A stretch of DNA of 64,000 nucleotides from Liolophura sinensis (taxonomy: Eukaryota > Mollusca > Polyplacophora > Chitonida > Chitonidae): NCBI RefSeq assembly GCF_032854445.1, contig NC_088301.1:16490281-16554280 (forward strand), given 5' to 3'. The notes beneath the pieces are model-generated. The model saw nothing but the letters and a program-made list of their open reading frames with translations, searched no databases and was not told the DNA's origin. This document shows positions 23,021-34,345 of the stretch, one piece after another (the first letter of the stretch is position 1; each line of letters opens with the position of its first letter). A program made the translations under genes and the position numbers.

Positions 23021-23493
23021 ACTTTTTAAACCCAAAAGCCGCCATTGTACTGGAAATATACCTCCTGGACTGAGAGCTATCTTTATTTTACTTACCTTAA
23101 ACAATGCCCTTAATCGTAGTAAATAGTCGAGTAACAGTATTTACTAGGTTGTTGTCATTGTAAGATTGTGGACTGGAATCATTTTTCCTCGAATTTAACG
23201 ATTTAGTATTTGACCATGAGACTCACCCAATACATGCAGACAAAATCGTGCTTTGAGCGAACTACTATGAAAAAGTAGGCCCATGTTAAGTCCTTGGCAA
23301 ACGAATAGTCAGGGTCTACATGAAACCTAGGTTTAGAGTTCAGTGGAAACACAAAAAGTGTCCGCTAAATCCGGTATTCCGATTTTGGTTTGCATAGACT
23401 TGTTCTAGACAAATATCGATCATGTTTTGCGATGGTAACCATGAGACACGTAATCAGTTGAAAATTTCATTAAAATGGAAATGTCGTGTCTTA

Positions 23494-23652
23494 GGGCAGA
23501 GCTCGTGTCCGCCAGGGAGACATCGGGGAATGTACCTTGTAGATATGTTCGCAGCAGCTGATCACATATTCAATGACTGGATCGTAGGCGACCGCGTGGC
23601 AGAAGAGAAGATCTGTCCTGATTGCCAAACAGCAGGAGACAGCGCACTGTGA
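23494..23652 (+). CDS. Possible terminal coding exon, unknown protein
   Basis: A frame open from 23422 ends at a TGA at 23650-23652. A TCGTGTCTTAG word just before 23494 could be a 3' splice site, which would make the exon 159 bases long. The last ~50 residues look more protein-like than most frames here, with an acidic and hydrophobic mix (for example MYLVDMFAAADHIFNDWIVG) and a CPDC cysteine pair close to the end. I do not recognise the family. No upstream exon could be joined to it, so it may equally be a chance frame or an exon relic. Confidence 0.15.
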   Translation, partial: GQSSCPPGRHRGMYLVDMFAAADHIFNDWIVGDRVAEEKICPDCQTAGDSAL

Positions 23653-24064
23653 AGGAATGATAGGATTGAGTTATGTCCCTTTGCACTCACTTGCTGTGTG
23701 AGTGATCATTCATGCTGTGTCGCCCCATAAACGCCACTCGTTCTACGTGACGGAGCAGTGGGACATTTCGTCATGAAAAAGCTGCAAGCACGAGGGAAAT
23801 ATTCAGTCGTCCTGCTGGGGTAACGGAATTGCTGCGATTGTTATCAGTGGAATATAAGGGAAATGGTCAGACTTGTTCGGTTGCAATACATTCCTGCTGA
23901 AAGAAGAAAAAGCGTTTGGAAAATTGGCATAGCTGTTTATAATACTTCTGTTACAGGTCAGCCTGGCAATGGTATAGCCTTGTGGGGAAAATGTGCGATG
24001 TGGATCAACAAAGCATCGACATAAAGAGCAATAACACAACACCTAAATACAAAGGACTATAGCA

Positions 24065-25040
24065 AAGAGAGTAAGACTAGAGCAGCGATGACAGTATGAT
24101 ACTTGGTGAATCGGTCACACGTATCCTGTAAAATGTGACCTCGTAAATTTACCACACTTAGGGATTTATTCTAAGTATACATGTAAATGCTGCGGTCTCT
24201 ATATTTGTGGTATCAAGAGGTGGAGGATGTTTATCCGTGTAACCTTACATGTACTTGGTTGGAAACCACTAAACTTCCACCAAAATATAACATATGTCAC
24301 AAGAGAGAAAATTCGCCAGCAACTTGTCAAAGATCGGCGCTTTTCGGTAACAATAATACTAGTGAGTGAAAAATGAATTAGTGTAACTTATAAAAACAAA
24401 CAAACAAACAATAACAGGGAAAAGTTTCCTCCCATCATAATGCTGGCCGCCGTCGTAGAAGTGAAATATTCTTGAATACGTCGTAAAACACCAATGAAAG
24501 AAATAAACAGTAGATCTATCAAACTTGTACCGTACCAAAGTAAGACATCATATACAGAGAGTTGTATTACCGAGGGACATGTTTGCCCCTTTTCTTTCAA
24601 GTTTGTCATTATTTCAAAAATATGAAAACTAATCGACGAACATAACTAATTTCTAAAAATTTACTAATTATCGAAATGCAATATCTCCAGATCCTAAACT
24701 AGAAATGTTTGCCTCTATTGAAACTTTTTTCCGGGGGTAGAGAAAGTGGGCAAATTGTGTTTCTTTGTTCACAATGAAAGGCTAATAGCCAGTTTAGTAC
24801 TAAAGGATTTTGAGCAAACGTTTATTGACCTTGAAACACACGCAAATCAATTCAGTTTATTTGGAGACGTCATAAAAATAACAGTATCTGTGCCTAGCAA
24901 TGGTGCTAGGAGTCGATGCTACTACTCTGACTGAGGCAAATTGATGAGGTTGTATTTCATTGGTTACGTGTGACCACTTGACAACTATGACACTATCGTG
25001 TTACTCTAGTTTTACGCTCTATGCTGCAAGCATTTTATGT
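24065..25040. mobile_element. Possible foldback or MITE-like element with diverged inverted ends (family D)
   Basis: The left end (24072-24150) contains ACTAGAGCAGCGATGACAG and GGTCACACGTATCC. The right end, read in reverse (25015 back to 24940), contains AAACTAGAGTAACACGATAG and GGTCACACGTAACC. The ends are therefore diverged inverted repeats of about 60-80 bp around roughly 0.95 kb. Other single family D copies occur at 26.9, 29.6 and 40.1 kb, and a related word occurs in block P of the 3-kb unit. There is no transposase. An internal SINE fragment sits at 24418-24512. The target-site duplication could not be defined. Confidence 0.4.
24418..24512 (+). repeat. SINE family M, 3' half
   Basis: GTTTCCTCCCATCATAATGC, TGGCCGCCGTCGTAGAAGTG, AAATATTCTTGAATACGTCG and AAACACCAATGAAAGAAATA are the canonical 3' words of the family. 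An (ACAA)n stretch precedes it. Confidence 0.88.
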
Positions 25041-26904
25041 TGCTAATCACACTAATTTCACTAGTGAGGCGGTGCAAGAGTTTCCAACTCGACAAGTGAA
25101 ACCCAATTATTCCTGAAGAAAAAGGTTGTGTAACTCTAATAACGCTGACACGGGTTGAGAACGCTGGCTTGACTTACTTACGCATAACTTTTTTTTAATA
25201 AACACAGATACCCAAAATTTCAACTCATGTAATGAACATCCTGTAATTAGGAAGGCTTTTGTTTGAATAATTCGTTTTTATGACAGGTTCGTCACCTGTT
25301 AGCTTGGTGCTTTTCGGTGTATTTATTATAGCGAATTCTACAAAATCCTTAACTGTTCAATCTGTGAATGCCAGTCTTCATACATGCATTTTCAGTATTA
25401 AATATTTTCATAATTTGTTTGGTGAAGCTTCAGCACAGCATGACCTCAGAGCTGACATGTTTTACCGGCGAATTCCTCACTTGTCACCCCGCATCCTATC
25501 GATCACTGTACAAGGCTAAATGGACACAAAGTGCAAGATCATAAAACTTGTGTGTGGCAAACAGAAGCCTTTAAAATTAAGTACAATGACTGATTCAGCG
25601 GAGGAAAAGCAGAAAAGGTCTGCAGATGTCAAAATCAAAATGTGATGGATTGCCAACCCACTTGGGACATTCGTGTGATATTATTAGTTGTTGAAACATT
25701 GAAGATTTTTCAAGGCAGTGAAAGCCCGTGTGATGTTTGTGAGATCAGAGTCCACTGATGAATGGAGAGTTTTAAGGACCGGACATGTGGCAGTGCAGGT
25801 GGCCAAAGGCGCACGATTATATCCCTAAGCGCTTCATTTGCGCTGGCATGCCAGCAAATGCTCTCTAGTCATATTGTGTGTTCATAACTTTGTATATGCT
25901 TACGGACTAGCAGCGTTTGACACATTCGACCATGGGTGGATAAAATAAAGTGGAGAGGCATAAATATTTGATAGCCTGTGTCACATAAATGAGAGATGCC
26001 ATCAGAAATATTGTTCGCTGAAACTTCCCCTCGGGTATCATTAGGACCCCGAGGAAAGCTCATCTCACTCTGCCAAAAACTTCCTTCATATTTCTGACTC
26101 ACAATGTCAGTTTATTTCCTGTGTTTTTTTAAGCACATCGGTGTGCGGGGTTAAATTAGTGATTTATTGGCTGGAAGTGTTTTTACAAGTATTATCAGTC
26201 ATGCATTCTGTATCGGTTCTGCTGAAATATTAATGACTGCATATTCCGACTGCAGACTGGAATCTGACTGAGTATTAGGCTTTTTGCACCCGCTGAGAAG
26301 CTGTACACATCTGTGCATCATGCTCTACACTATTTATATAATCGTTTGTAATGGAAATATGCAACGTGCTTGGGAGGTGGCTGTAAAGTACATGGTACTC
26401 CTATCCTTGCCACAACCCAAATCAACCCAAGGTTACACGAGCGCAATAATTTTCCTTATTATTTATGCCGTAAATTTGTCAACTTCCAGATCAAAAATAT
26501 TTATCAACTGTCTACTGAGTGGTGCCACATGTGGCTTGCACTATTGAAACAGCTTATCAAAAATCAGTCAAGCATGACCCACCGTCTCTTTTAGCTGTGA
26601 TTGCTTGATGTGAAGTCTTTGTTACCTTGGTAACATTCAGGGGGTTGGGTAGTAACAGTGGGCGAAATATTCTCAGTTTCATCTGAAAGAGACAAAATTC
26701 TGACAAATTTTTTTAACAGGCGTACAGATGCATTTTTATAGTCTGTCAACAACCTAAATTATCTGTATGACAGTACTATCCAATCAGTGCTACTTCACTC
26801 TTCAGTTCGGAGGCAAATCGTGGACAAAATTGCTCGAATTGCGCATGTTTAACGATGTGTAAGCCATGGTGCTAGGTGGCGTGTAATTGGTTGCTATTTA
26901 AGCT
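25041..26904. other. Unassigned non-coding stretch
   Basis: No gene or repeat family recognised. ORFs are at most 87 codons and overlap in opposite directions. A palindrome at 25835-25860 is listed separately. Confidence 0.45.
25835..25860. other. Interrupted palindrome
   Basis: CATTTGC and GCAAATG, and inside them TGGCA and TGCCA, are inverted repeats centred on GGCATGCC, with a two-base GC bulge in the left arm. No associated gene or motif. Confidence 0.7.
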
Positions 26905-27035
26905 TTCACACGAACACTTAGAATCAAACCCTAATTGAAGCAAACGGATAGGAGGCTGGCGTTTCACCTGTTGCATGTGACCATTTGCAACCCATTTCAT
27001 TGTCGTCGCTGCTCTAGTTTTAATTATATACGTGC
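26905..27035 (+). repeat. Family D repeat end, single copy
   Basis: GCATGTGACCATTTGCAACC, TTCATTGTCGTCGCTGCTCT and AGTTTTAAT match the reverse of the 24.07-kb and 29.61-kb copies. AGAATCAAACCCTAATT at the left matches the TTAGGGTTTATTCT of the 29.6-kb copy in reverse. No partner end was located with certainty. Confidence 0.6.
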
Positions 27036-27797
27036 TTTTATTACATTATATAGAACAGACGGAATCATCTAAGCTGTCTAGTTCGTTCCACAGATTATTC
27101 GGCAAAACTCATCGCCATATTCTTCTAAATTGGTCCAGTAAGGGATTAACTACTTGGAATATTACAGGATGCCTGTTAAGGGGTGGTGTTTTCCTGTCAT
27201 CCGCATTCCCTATTGTCCTAACAGAACATTTCTCACATAGCACATTTTGTCATTGACGATTATAGTACACATTCTGTGCGCTTCCTAGTAGAAGTAAAAT
27301 TCCTGTTTGGGCATTTATAAAACTTCAACTGAGATTAAACTTTCTGCGACTGAATTTTATTTCAACAAAAATCGTTCGCAAAGATATAAGGCAATGCATG
27401 ATTCAATATTTTGGTTTTACATTTCGGTTTTGTTCAAACTATTTTACTTGAAATGGTTTAAAGATATGGTTAGTAACAGGTAAGAGAAAAGCAGTCAACA
27501 GTTTACAATGGTGCAGAGAAGACAGTTGAGCTAGAAAAAAGCCACAAGGAAGAACTGCTCTAAAAAAATAACCTGTTAAATTTAACGGAAAGTGATGCTA
27601 GAAAGTATTCTGTTATTGCAGCATATTTTTCTCATAAACTTAAATATAACACACATATTATATTAATTCAATATAACCATTCCTTTAGCAAATAGGATAT
27701 TATGTTGAAAATGACATAATATTGTGTTGTTATAACAGGATACACAGAATGAACTTTAGCATCACTCAGACAAAAGACTTCCTGTTAAAGAGATTAA
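27036..27797. other. Unassigned non-coding stretch
   Basis: AT-rich, no recognisable gene, RNA or repeat. Confidence 0.45.
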
Positions 27798-27868
27798 TAG
27801 GCCGGCGTTGTATGGGTGAAATATTCTTGAGTAAGGCGTAAAACACCAATCAAATAAATAAATAAGTA
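27798..27868 (+). repeat. SINE family M, 3' end
   Basis: GGCCGGCGTTGTATGGGTGA, AATATTCTTGAGTAAGGCGT and AAAACACCAATCAAATAAAT are the last ~70 bases of the family, ending in an (AAAT)n tail. Confidence 0.85.
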
Positions 27869-28964
27869 TATAATATTAAGTCATGGAACAACTTGAATGG
27901 TATCTACCACCAGTAACGCATTCCAGTGATCCTACATCCAGTTAAGACTAACTGGAATGTAATGCTATGTAATGAGAATTAATTGATCGTAGATCAATGG
28001 AATTATCCCCGGTCTTTAAAATATACACCGCACGACCCCTCTACATGTAGGCCTATTTCTCTAGCTCTAATTCCTGGTCTATAACAGGGCTACAGGCTAC
28101 CCTTTGCCAGAAACTGTTTCCAGCCTTGGGTATCCGATAGTCAGCTTGAATTCTATCCACGCTCCGCTCTTCGCTAAATTCGGCTACAAGTCGCGACGCA
28201 TGCATTATGTATAGGATGGGTTTTCACAATGGTATCTTTCACAGTTCCCTTCGGCCATAGACCACTGACCACTTTAATCATTTAGCACACCCGCACCGAA
28301 GTGTGCCAAGGATTATGTTTAAGTTCACGCGAACAGGGGGCCGTCAACAGCCACTATGACAGGGGATTAGTGATTAAGTCATGCGAGAGTTGTACAACTC
28401 CCACAAACAGCGAATCCCCCGGGGTAACTGGAGACTATAAAATCTCTTGCCATCTGAACAGATCATATTCTGGGCCCTTACGCTTTGCTTTCTGGGTGTA
28501 GCAAATCGGTGTATCCCCGTAATAAAATGGACATTGCACTCACAGAGATAAGAAAGTCCTTCTATAAAGCTTGAATAGTGCCCTAGGTGACGATTAGATT
28601 ACCTCCCCTTTACTTGGACACCTAACGCCTTGACGTTGTTGACAAGAGTCCTTCTGGTTTTTAGTAATCTAGAATGATGCTCAGCTAACTGCTTTATGAG
28701 TGAGTAAGGTGCGAAGAGCTGGCTGAAATGATGGATGGAAGGATGAATTAAAGAATGGGCTTGTTAGTGAAAGAAACACGGAGAGAAGGTTTAGAAGATC
28801 TATTTAAAGAAGAATCATGAATTTATGAAGACATGTCCATCTGCAAAGTATAACTGTCGCTTTCGTTTACATAAATATTTGGAAGGAAAGATGAATAAAC
28901 GAATGGATGGACGGAATGAATTGATGTATGAATTTATATAATACATCGTGTAATAAATCGTGAG
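27869..28964. other. Unassigned non-coding stretch
   Basis: No gene recognised. The local GC content is somewhat higher near 28080-28450. From 28730 to 28920 short GGATGGA/GAATGAA-type words recur, a weak cryptic simplicity. Confidence 0.45.
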
Positions 28965-29300
28965 TAGGTCGGTCAGCAACCTGCGGATGGTCTGTATAAA
29001 CGTTCATGTTTTTGACATGAACATAATGATTTTATGAATAGTTGCAAAGAAAGCGTGGTATAATGACCCAGGAATCTCTCAAGAATGTGGTCGCTCTCAG
29101 TTCTAGACCCTCTGCGGTCGTTGGGAAGGTCTTGCATCAACCTGCGGATGGTCGTGGATTTCTCCGGGCTCTGCCCGGTTTCCTCCCACCATAATGCTGG
29201 CCCGCCGTCGTATATTGAAATATTATTGAATATAGTGAAATATTCTTGAGTATATTTTCGGCATAAAACACCAATGAAATAAATAAATAAATTTAATAAA
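28965..29300 (+). repeat. SINE family M copy with internal duplication, preceded by a fragment
   Basis: A short fragment GGTCAGCAACCTGCGGATGG (28972-28991) lies before the main copy. The main copy (29050-29300) has CAATCTGCGG-type, CTCTGCCCGGTTTCCTCC and ACCATAATGCTGGC words. Its GTGAAATATTCTTGAGTA segment is preceded by a second, diverged version of itself (TTGAAATATTATTGAATA), and the copy ends in CACCAATGAAATAAATAAAT. Confidence 0.85.
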
Positions 29301-29609
29301 TCATCAGTACGCTTTGGAATTAATCTCACGTTAAATTTTACTTGTTGAATGAGTCGTTGACCATGATGCTTGATTGATCGGTACAGATGAAGACGATTTT
29401 GAAATTCAGACAAACACGCCTAAATAAGAGAGTTGTATATATGATACAAAATCGGTGGCGACACTATTATAGTTGTGTCCAATTCTGAACAATGATCACA
29501 TACTGTTGAGGGTGATTGGAAGACTGGTATGTAAGTGCAAGAAATGTATGTAATCGCTTTAGATAAATCGTAATTACATAAAATCTAAATTAAAATATAA
29601 ATGACCACA
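29301..29609. other. Unassigned short stretch
   Basis: Nothing recognised. Confidence 0.4.
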
Positions 29610-29745
29610 CTAGAGAGTGTAAACCCAGAACAGCAACGAAAGTATGGCAGTTGGCTAATGGTCACACGTAACCGGTGAAATAGGGACCCATGTCAACTTA
29701 TCTGAGTTAGGGTTTATTCTAACATACACAGTAAAAATGTCTTTA
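29610..29745 (-). repeat. Family D repeat end, single copy
   Basis: AGAACAGCAACGAAAGTATG, AATGGTCACACGTAACCGGT and GTTAGGGTTTATTCTAACAT match the 24.07-24.18 kb copy in the same orientation. Confidence 0.6.
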
Positions 29746-29965
29746 TTTAAGGGTAAGAAATAACCAAATAAGTATACAAACCAAGGCGTTATAAACAGAT
29801 CACAGGACTGTGTTTTACCTGGGGGAATGATGACCTATATGTATGCCCGTCATTCACAGCTTTAGTAATCAGTTTGTAGCTGGTCAGTGTACCACAAGAA
29901 AGTGAAGCTATGCCATTGCCGTGTGAATGGAACATCACTGATGACCCGTGACAACATTGTTTGAG

Positions 29966-30288
29966 GACAAACGCAAATAGGTGATTCAGAATTAGACATG
30001 TGAACAGTGGAACAGAAAAACGGGTTCTGATATAAAGGGGTTCCACAAAACATGATGATCTTTACCAGTTACATACACGTAACTGTACCGCTTGGCGAGT
30101 ATACCGTGTCTGATTTTGCTGAGATCGCCAGTTTGCCCATTCGCATTAGCCTCTATGGTGATCTGGTGGCATATTTCTGGAGGAATATTCTCCTTCCTAA
30201 CGACGCGTCCAAACGCAAATGGGTGATTCAAAATTAAATATGTGAACAGAGAAACGAGATCTGATTATAAAGGGGTTCCACAAAACAG
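29966..30288 (+). repeat. ~83-bp direct repeat flanking a ~155-bp dispersed core
   Basis: The direct repeats at about 29966-30050 and 30207-30288 share CAAACGCAAAT, GGTGATTCA, ATGTGAACAG and AAAGGGGTTCCACAAAACA. The sequence between them (30054-30195) recurs alone at 32262-32400. This could be a small element bracketed by terminal direct repeats, or a simple local duplication with a mobile core. ORFs over it are short and incidental. Confidence 0.7.
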
Positions 30289-30459
30289 GGGTGGACCCAT
30301 ATATGACAGCTTCTATTACAACTCACATGACAGGCTGCTTAGTATGTTTGCGATTTCCTCGTGTGGAGTTTATCTGACAATGTTTGCCAATTTCCAAGAG
30401 TAGTAGCTATAAGGGAGCCAGTTAAAGCCTTATACATTTCATTAACTTGAGTAAAATAT

Positions 30460-30591
30460 CATATCACGAAAACACTCAACAAAGGCAAATAGCATATCAC
30501 GAAAACGTCCAACAAAGGCAAATAGCATATCACGAAAACACACAACAATGGCATATAGCATATGATGAAAACACCTAACAAAGGCATAGAG
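30460..30591 (+). repeat. Minisatellite, 33-bp unit, four copies
   Basis: The unit opens with CATATCACGAAAACACTCAA and ends with AAAGGCAAATAG. The first three copies are nearly identical; the fourth has ATATGATGAAAACACC and is more diverged. Confidence 0.9.
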
Positions 30592-31356
30592 CTAATAAAG
30601 ACAATTGTTCATCACATATACGGCAACGTGATCTGAAGCTACAACTGCAGTGAGTGTACGAAAATTGACGGTAACTTCATCCGCAAACGTTTAGCAGGTA
30701 TACTTGTATTTAGACATTTTTTTTTGTAGATCTGTTTCCTTTTTCTATATTAAGTATTTACAACACTTTTCTCTGTCGTAAAATGCAGCGACCTATTTTT
30801 ATCGTGTACAAAACAAGATTTCAATATTATCACCTTTTTAACATCGTTAGCAGAGTACCATGCTCATTACAATTTGTGCCGCTGATTCCGAATCTGCTTT
30901 ATTTTATGCCTATCTCTGTAACTTTTAAGACATAGTCAAAAAACTAAAATTTAGTTACGTAATTTCAATGACCTGTCTGTAACTCGAGAACTATAGGAGC
31001 TAAAGTGAAACTTGCAGCAAATTGTAGCCCAACACATGCTCCTTCGGCCAAGTGTCAACAGATTTGAGCTACGATTAAAAGTTTTCTCGCTAGAAGCATT
31101 TAAATGACACCACCGTCTCTTTTTTTGTTTTGTTTTTCATAAATACATGTTTATCCTATTACTTTGACATTGCTTTAGGCGGCATCTGGACAGATATATA
31201 ATCTGTTGACTTGCTTGTTTCTGCTGCACTGGCAATGGCTTCCCTAAGGTGTTGTACGATTAGATATAGTTAACTTGTTTCCATTTGACAGTGTACAGTT
31301 ATAATTTCGAGAGCGACAGACCTGGATCCCGGCCGAGACTGCTTTGCAGTTCGGGT
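30592..31356. other. Unassigned non-coding stretch
   Basis: AT-rich, with T runs at 30718 and 31120. No recognisable gene or repeat. Confidence 0.45.
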
Positions 31357-31540
31357 TATTTATATATATTTATTTGATTAGAGTTTTATACCGCACTCAA
31401 GAATATTTCACTTATACGACGACGACCATCGTTATGGAGGAAGGAAACCGGGAAGAGGCCTGGGGAATCCCACGACCATCCGCAGGTTGCCAGAGGCCTT
31501 CCCATGTAATTGGAGAGGTAGCCAGCATGAACTGGGTTAT
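31357..31540 (-). repeat. SINE family M (inverted), head truncated
   Basis: Read on the minus strand: CCAGTTCATGCTGGCTACC, CCAATTACATGGGAAGGCC, CAACCTGCGGATGGTCGTGG, GGTTTCCTTCCTCCATAACG, CGTCGTATAAGTGAAATATT, CTTGAGTGCGGTATAAAACT and then an A/T-rich tail. The tRNA-like head is absent. The frame at 31344-31568 is the translated SINE. Confidence 0.9.
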
Positions 31541-32261
31541 TACATGTAAGACAAGTAGTCGTGCATGAATTCCGCATATATAAAGCAACATGAAATAAAT
31601 AAGTAGGCAAAGAGAAAACGGTAATGGTATAACTCTTGTGCAGCTCAGTCTGCACAAAAAAATTCTACAGTGACAAAAAATAAAGTATTTACACAAAATA
31701 AAAACAAACTGCAACGTGAAAGCCCAATTTATTTATGAATACACAAACTTCGTAAGAGAACTGAACGCTGTGTAAACCATGCATAATGCCGTTATGGGAC
31801 TGCACCGCTGATTGTATTTGCTGGTTTAACCTTTGTTGTTTAACATTTAGTGTTTTAAACAAGCCACTGGAACATGCTAACCTCTCTCTGCCTATATGGC
31901 TATATACCCTCGAGGCTGCATTCGCACCCTGATTTAAGGTACAAATGATGCAATGGCCAACAAATTTAGGCGGGCGGAAGAAACACGAGGGTGTGAAGTT
32001 AATGATCAATGAGTGTCACGTGATAGAACCTAGCCAGAGCGAACCTTGTCCGACTTAGAACCGGCATTATCGATTAGTTCACTTGATGAAGCAAAACATT
32101 TTATCAGGGTTAAATAATGGTGAGAATGTACGATGAAAGCAAACATCGTATTGGTTTTATTCTAGTTTGTTTCTAATGGTCAGAATCATGTTTGGCATAC
32201 ACCATTGTTGGTTGATTTGTCCGACACCAAGGTCCCAACGGGACGCTCCAGGCACGTCAAT
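31541..32261. other. Unassigned non-coding stretch
   Basis: No recognisable gene. A 106-codon minus-strand frame (31689-32009) shows no known motif. Confidence 0.45.
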
Positions 32262-32400
32262 GATCTTTATCAGTTACATAACAGTACCGCTTGGGGAGTT
32301 TGCCGTGCCCGACTTTACTGAGATCGCTAGTTGCCCCTGATTCGCATTAGCCTCTGTGCTGATCTGTTGTCATATTTTGGGAAAATATTCTGGTTATGAA
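32262..32400 (+). repeat. Second copy of the 30.05-kb dispersed core
   Basis: ATGATCTTTATCAGTTACAT, GTACCGCTTGGGGAGTTTGC, GAGATCGCTAGTTGCCCC and TTCGCATTAGCCTCTGTGCT match 30054-30195 in order. The 83-bp flanking repeats seen at that locus are absent here. Confidence 0.8.
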
Positions 32401-32649
32401 TTTCCGAGATCGACAAAAAAAAACAAACAACCCTATACAATCAACTTGACAATTAAATATAGGAAGCACAATTTCGTACTTCCATAAGATCCATATTAAA
32501 ATCAGCAAAAATGTGTACTATAGCGAAATAAAAATTCGGAGCACAGGGGACTGAGCTAACCAGGGACACAAACGGTTTCGGCCCAAAATTCTCCAGTCCC
32601 TGGTCACTCTGCATGGACTGGTCAGGCTACGGCTTTTGTCAGGTACCCT

Positions 32650-33058
32650 ACTGACAGCTTCAATAAACCATTCCCTGTCAGTATTCATAAACTAGTTCCT
32701 GCCAGCATCCATAAACCAGTTCCCGTCAGCATCCTTGAACCAGTTCCCGTCAGCATTCATAAACCAGTCCCGGTCGGCAACAATAAACCAGTGCAGTCAG
32801 CATCCATAAGCAGCTAGTTGCCACTGACATCCAAAAACCAGTTTCCTCAGCATTCATAAACTAGTCCCGGTCAGCATCAATAAACCAGTCCGGTCAGTAT
32901 CCATCAGCAGTTGCCGCTGGTATCCATAAACCAGTTCCCGTCAGCATTCTTAAACCAGTGCCGGTGAGTATCAATAAAAATCAATCCGGTCAGCATCCAT
33001 AAGTAGTTGGCGCTGGCATTCATAAACCAGTGCAGATCATCATCCACAAACCAGACCC
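32650..33058 (+). repeat. Minisatellite, ~24-bp unit, about 16-17 variable copies
   Basis: The unit approximates CAGCATCCATAAACCAGT plus TCCCGT. Substitutions and small indels are frequent (AGCATCAATAAACCAGTCCC, AGCAGTTGCCGCTGGTATCC). The array changes frame often, and the ORFs on both strands that enter it are by-products. Confidence 0.9.
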
Positions 33059-33743
33059 TTTGGTATTCTTGGGACATACATTCACCAATGATCAAAGGAA
33101 ACACAACGGTCGTTAAGGATGGTCTCTCGGTTGTGTTACGATTATGGTCGGTTTTGGCCAAATATTCCAGTTGGACATTCCTGGGATGCAGTTGCTTTTA
33201 CTGGATATTCCGGTGTTATACGCCAGAGAACTGTGTAAAACGTGGAGTTCCCCCCCAAATCCGTGTCCAACCCTTCGTCACTTTCGACATGACCGTTGCC
33301 TTTCCCTTGGACCTTCGGCTGTATCCAGCCTATAACAAAGGTATATTCTTCGAAATTACATCAAAAATTGATTTTGTCCCGAATCACATCGGATTATAAA
33401 ATTGTTCAATCCTTAGTAAACCGAGAATGTATGCTGTTGGTTGATTTTGGGCTTAAGGAGTACTTGGATCAAAGATGGCTTTTTACTCCCAGGTCCAGCC
33501 TTATGTAACGCTATACTTACACTGGTTGCCATGGTAGTACCATAGCTACAATGTAAATGCTGCATGGCATGTACACGATATTATATCTGTCCATCTCACA
33601 GAGCAAATATAACTGACATGTATGTTGAAGGTTAATCAGCCAAGTGCATGGAAAGCCTTAAATATTTTGTTAACCCTTTAATGTCGCTTAACCTATTAGA
33701 GTGAAGTACAATGTTGAAACAAAGCAAGGTGTTCCTTCATGTA
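33059..33743. other. Unassigned non-coding stretch
   Basis: Three overlapping plus-strand frames (33007-33508) start inside or just after the minisatellite. They conflict with one another and none has a recognised motif. Confidence 0.4.
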
Positions 33744-33745
33744 TA

Positions 33746-34343
33746 TCGGGTGGGCATAAAAAATGGGCCGTATCTTGATGCTGCATTGCTCCAATATCCT
33801 TTGTTCCAACCCTTTCAAACTTTAGACGTTCAAATGGCATGATTTTGTTAACATACTGACCAATTTTCAAAGTCATAGCTTGAGTATTCTGTAGAAAGGT
33901 CAAAATGAAAATATAGCCTCAAAAACGCACGTTCCGGTGACCCACATTGCATCACCTCTCACGTGTCATGAGCACGCGCTGTAACCTGTGGGACACGCGT
34001 CAATCAAGTGTCGTTTGGAAAATTTGTCTGGTTGTAGTGTCAGAGAAATCCTTCTGCCAGGTAGTTTTGCTGAATCAAGATGGTTTTCTCTGCGGTGGAC
34101 AAGGAAATGATCACCTGTTCAAGTAAACAAGGCAGAACATCATTTTGAAATGTCCGGAACATTTGTTTTGACTATATTTTAATTTTGGTCCCATGGACAG
34201 AAATCTTAAAGGATGAAATTATAATTTGGTCCGTATACTTAGGACATAATGGCTTTTGAGTGTGTAAATTTTTAGAAGGTGACGTAAGAGGGTTTCAGAG
34301 ATATTGAGTGTCAAAGTGGGTCCCATTTTTTATGCCCACCCGA
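33746..34343. mobile_element. 598-bp MITE-like element with 22-bp terminal inverted repeats and TA on both sides
   Basis: The left terminus TCGGGTGGGCATAAAAAATG (33746 on) is the exact reverse complement of the right terminus (ending at 34343) for 22 bases, after which the ends diverge. TA dinucleotides at 33744-33745 and 34344-34345 could be the target-site duplication. TA targets are known for Tc1/mariner and some other cut-and-paste transposons. There is no transposase ORF, so it would be non-autonomous. The superfamily cannot be assigned from the termini alone. Confidence 0.8.
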
Positions 34344-34345
34344 TA

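Noticed and set aside
33007-33508. Three overlapping plus-strand ORFs
   Set aside because: They begin in a minisatellite, conflict with each other, and show no motif.
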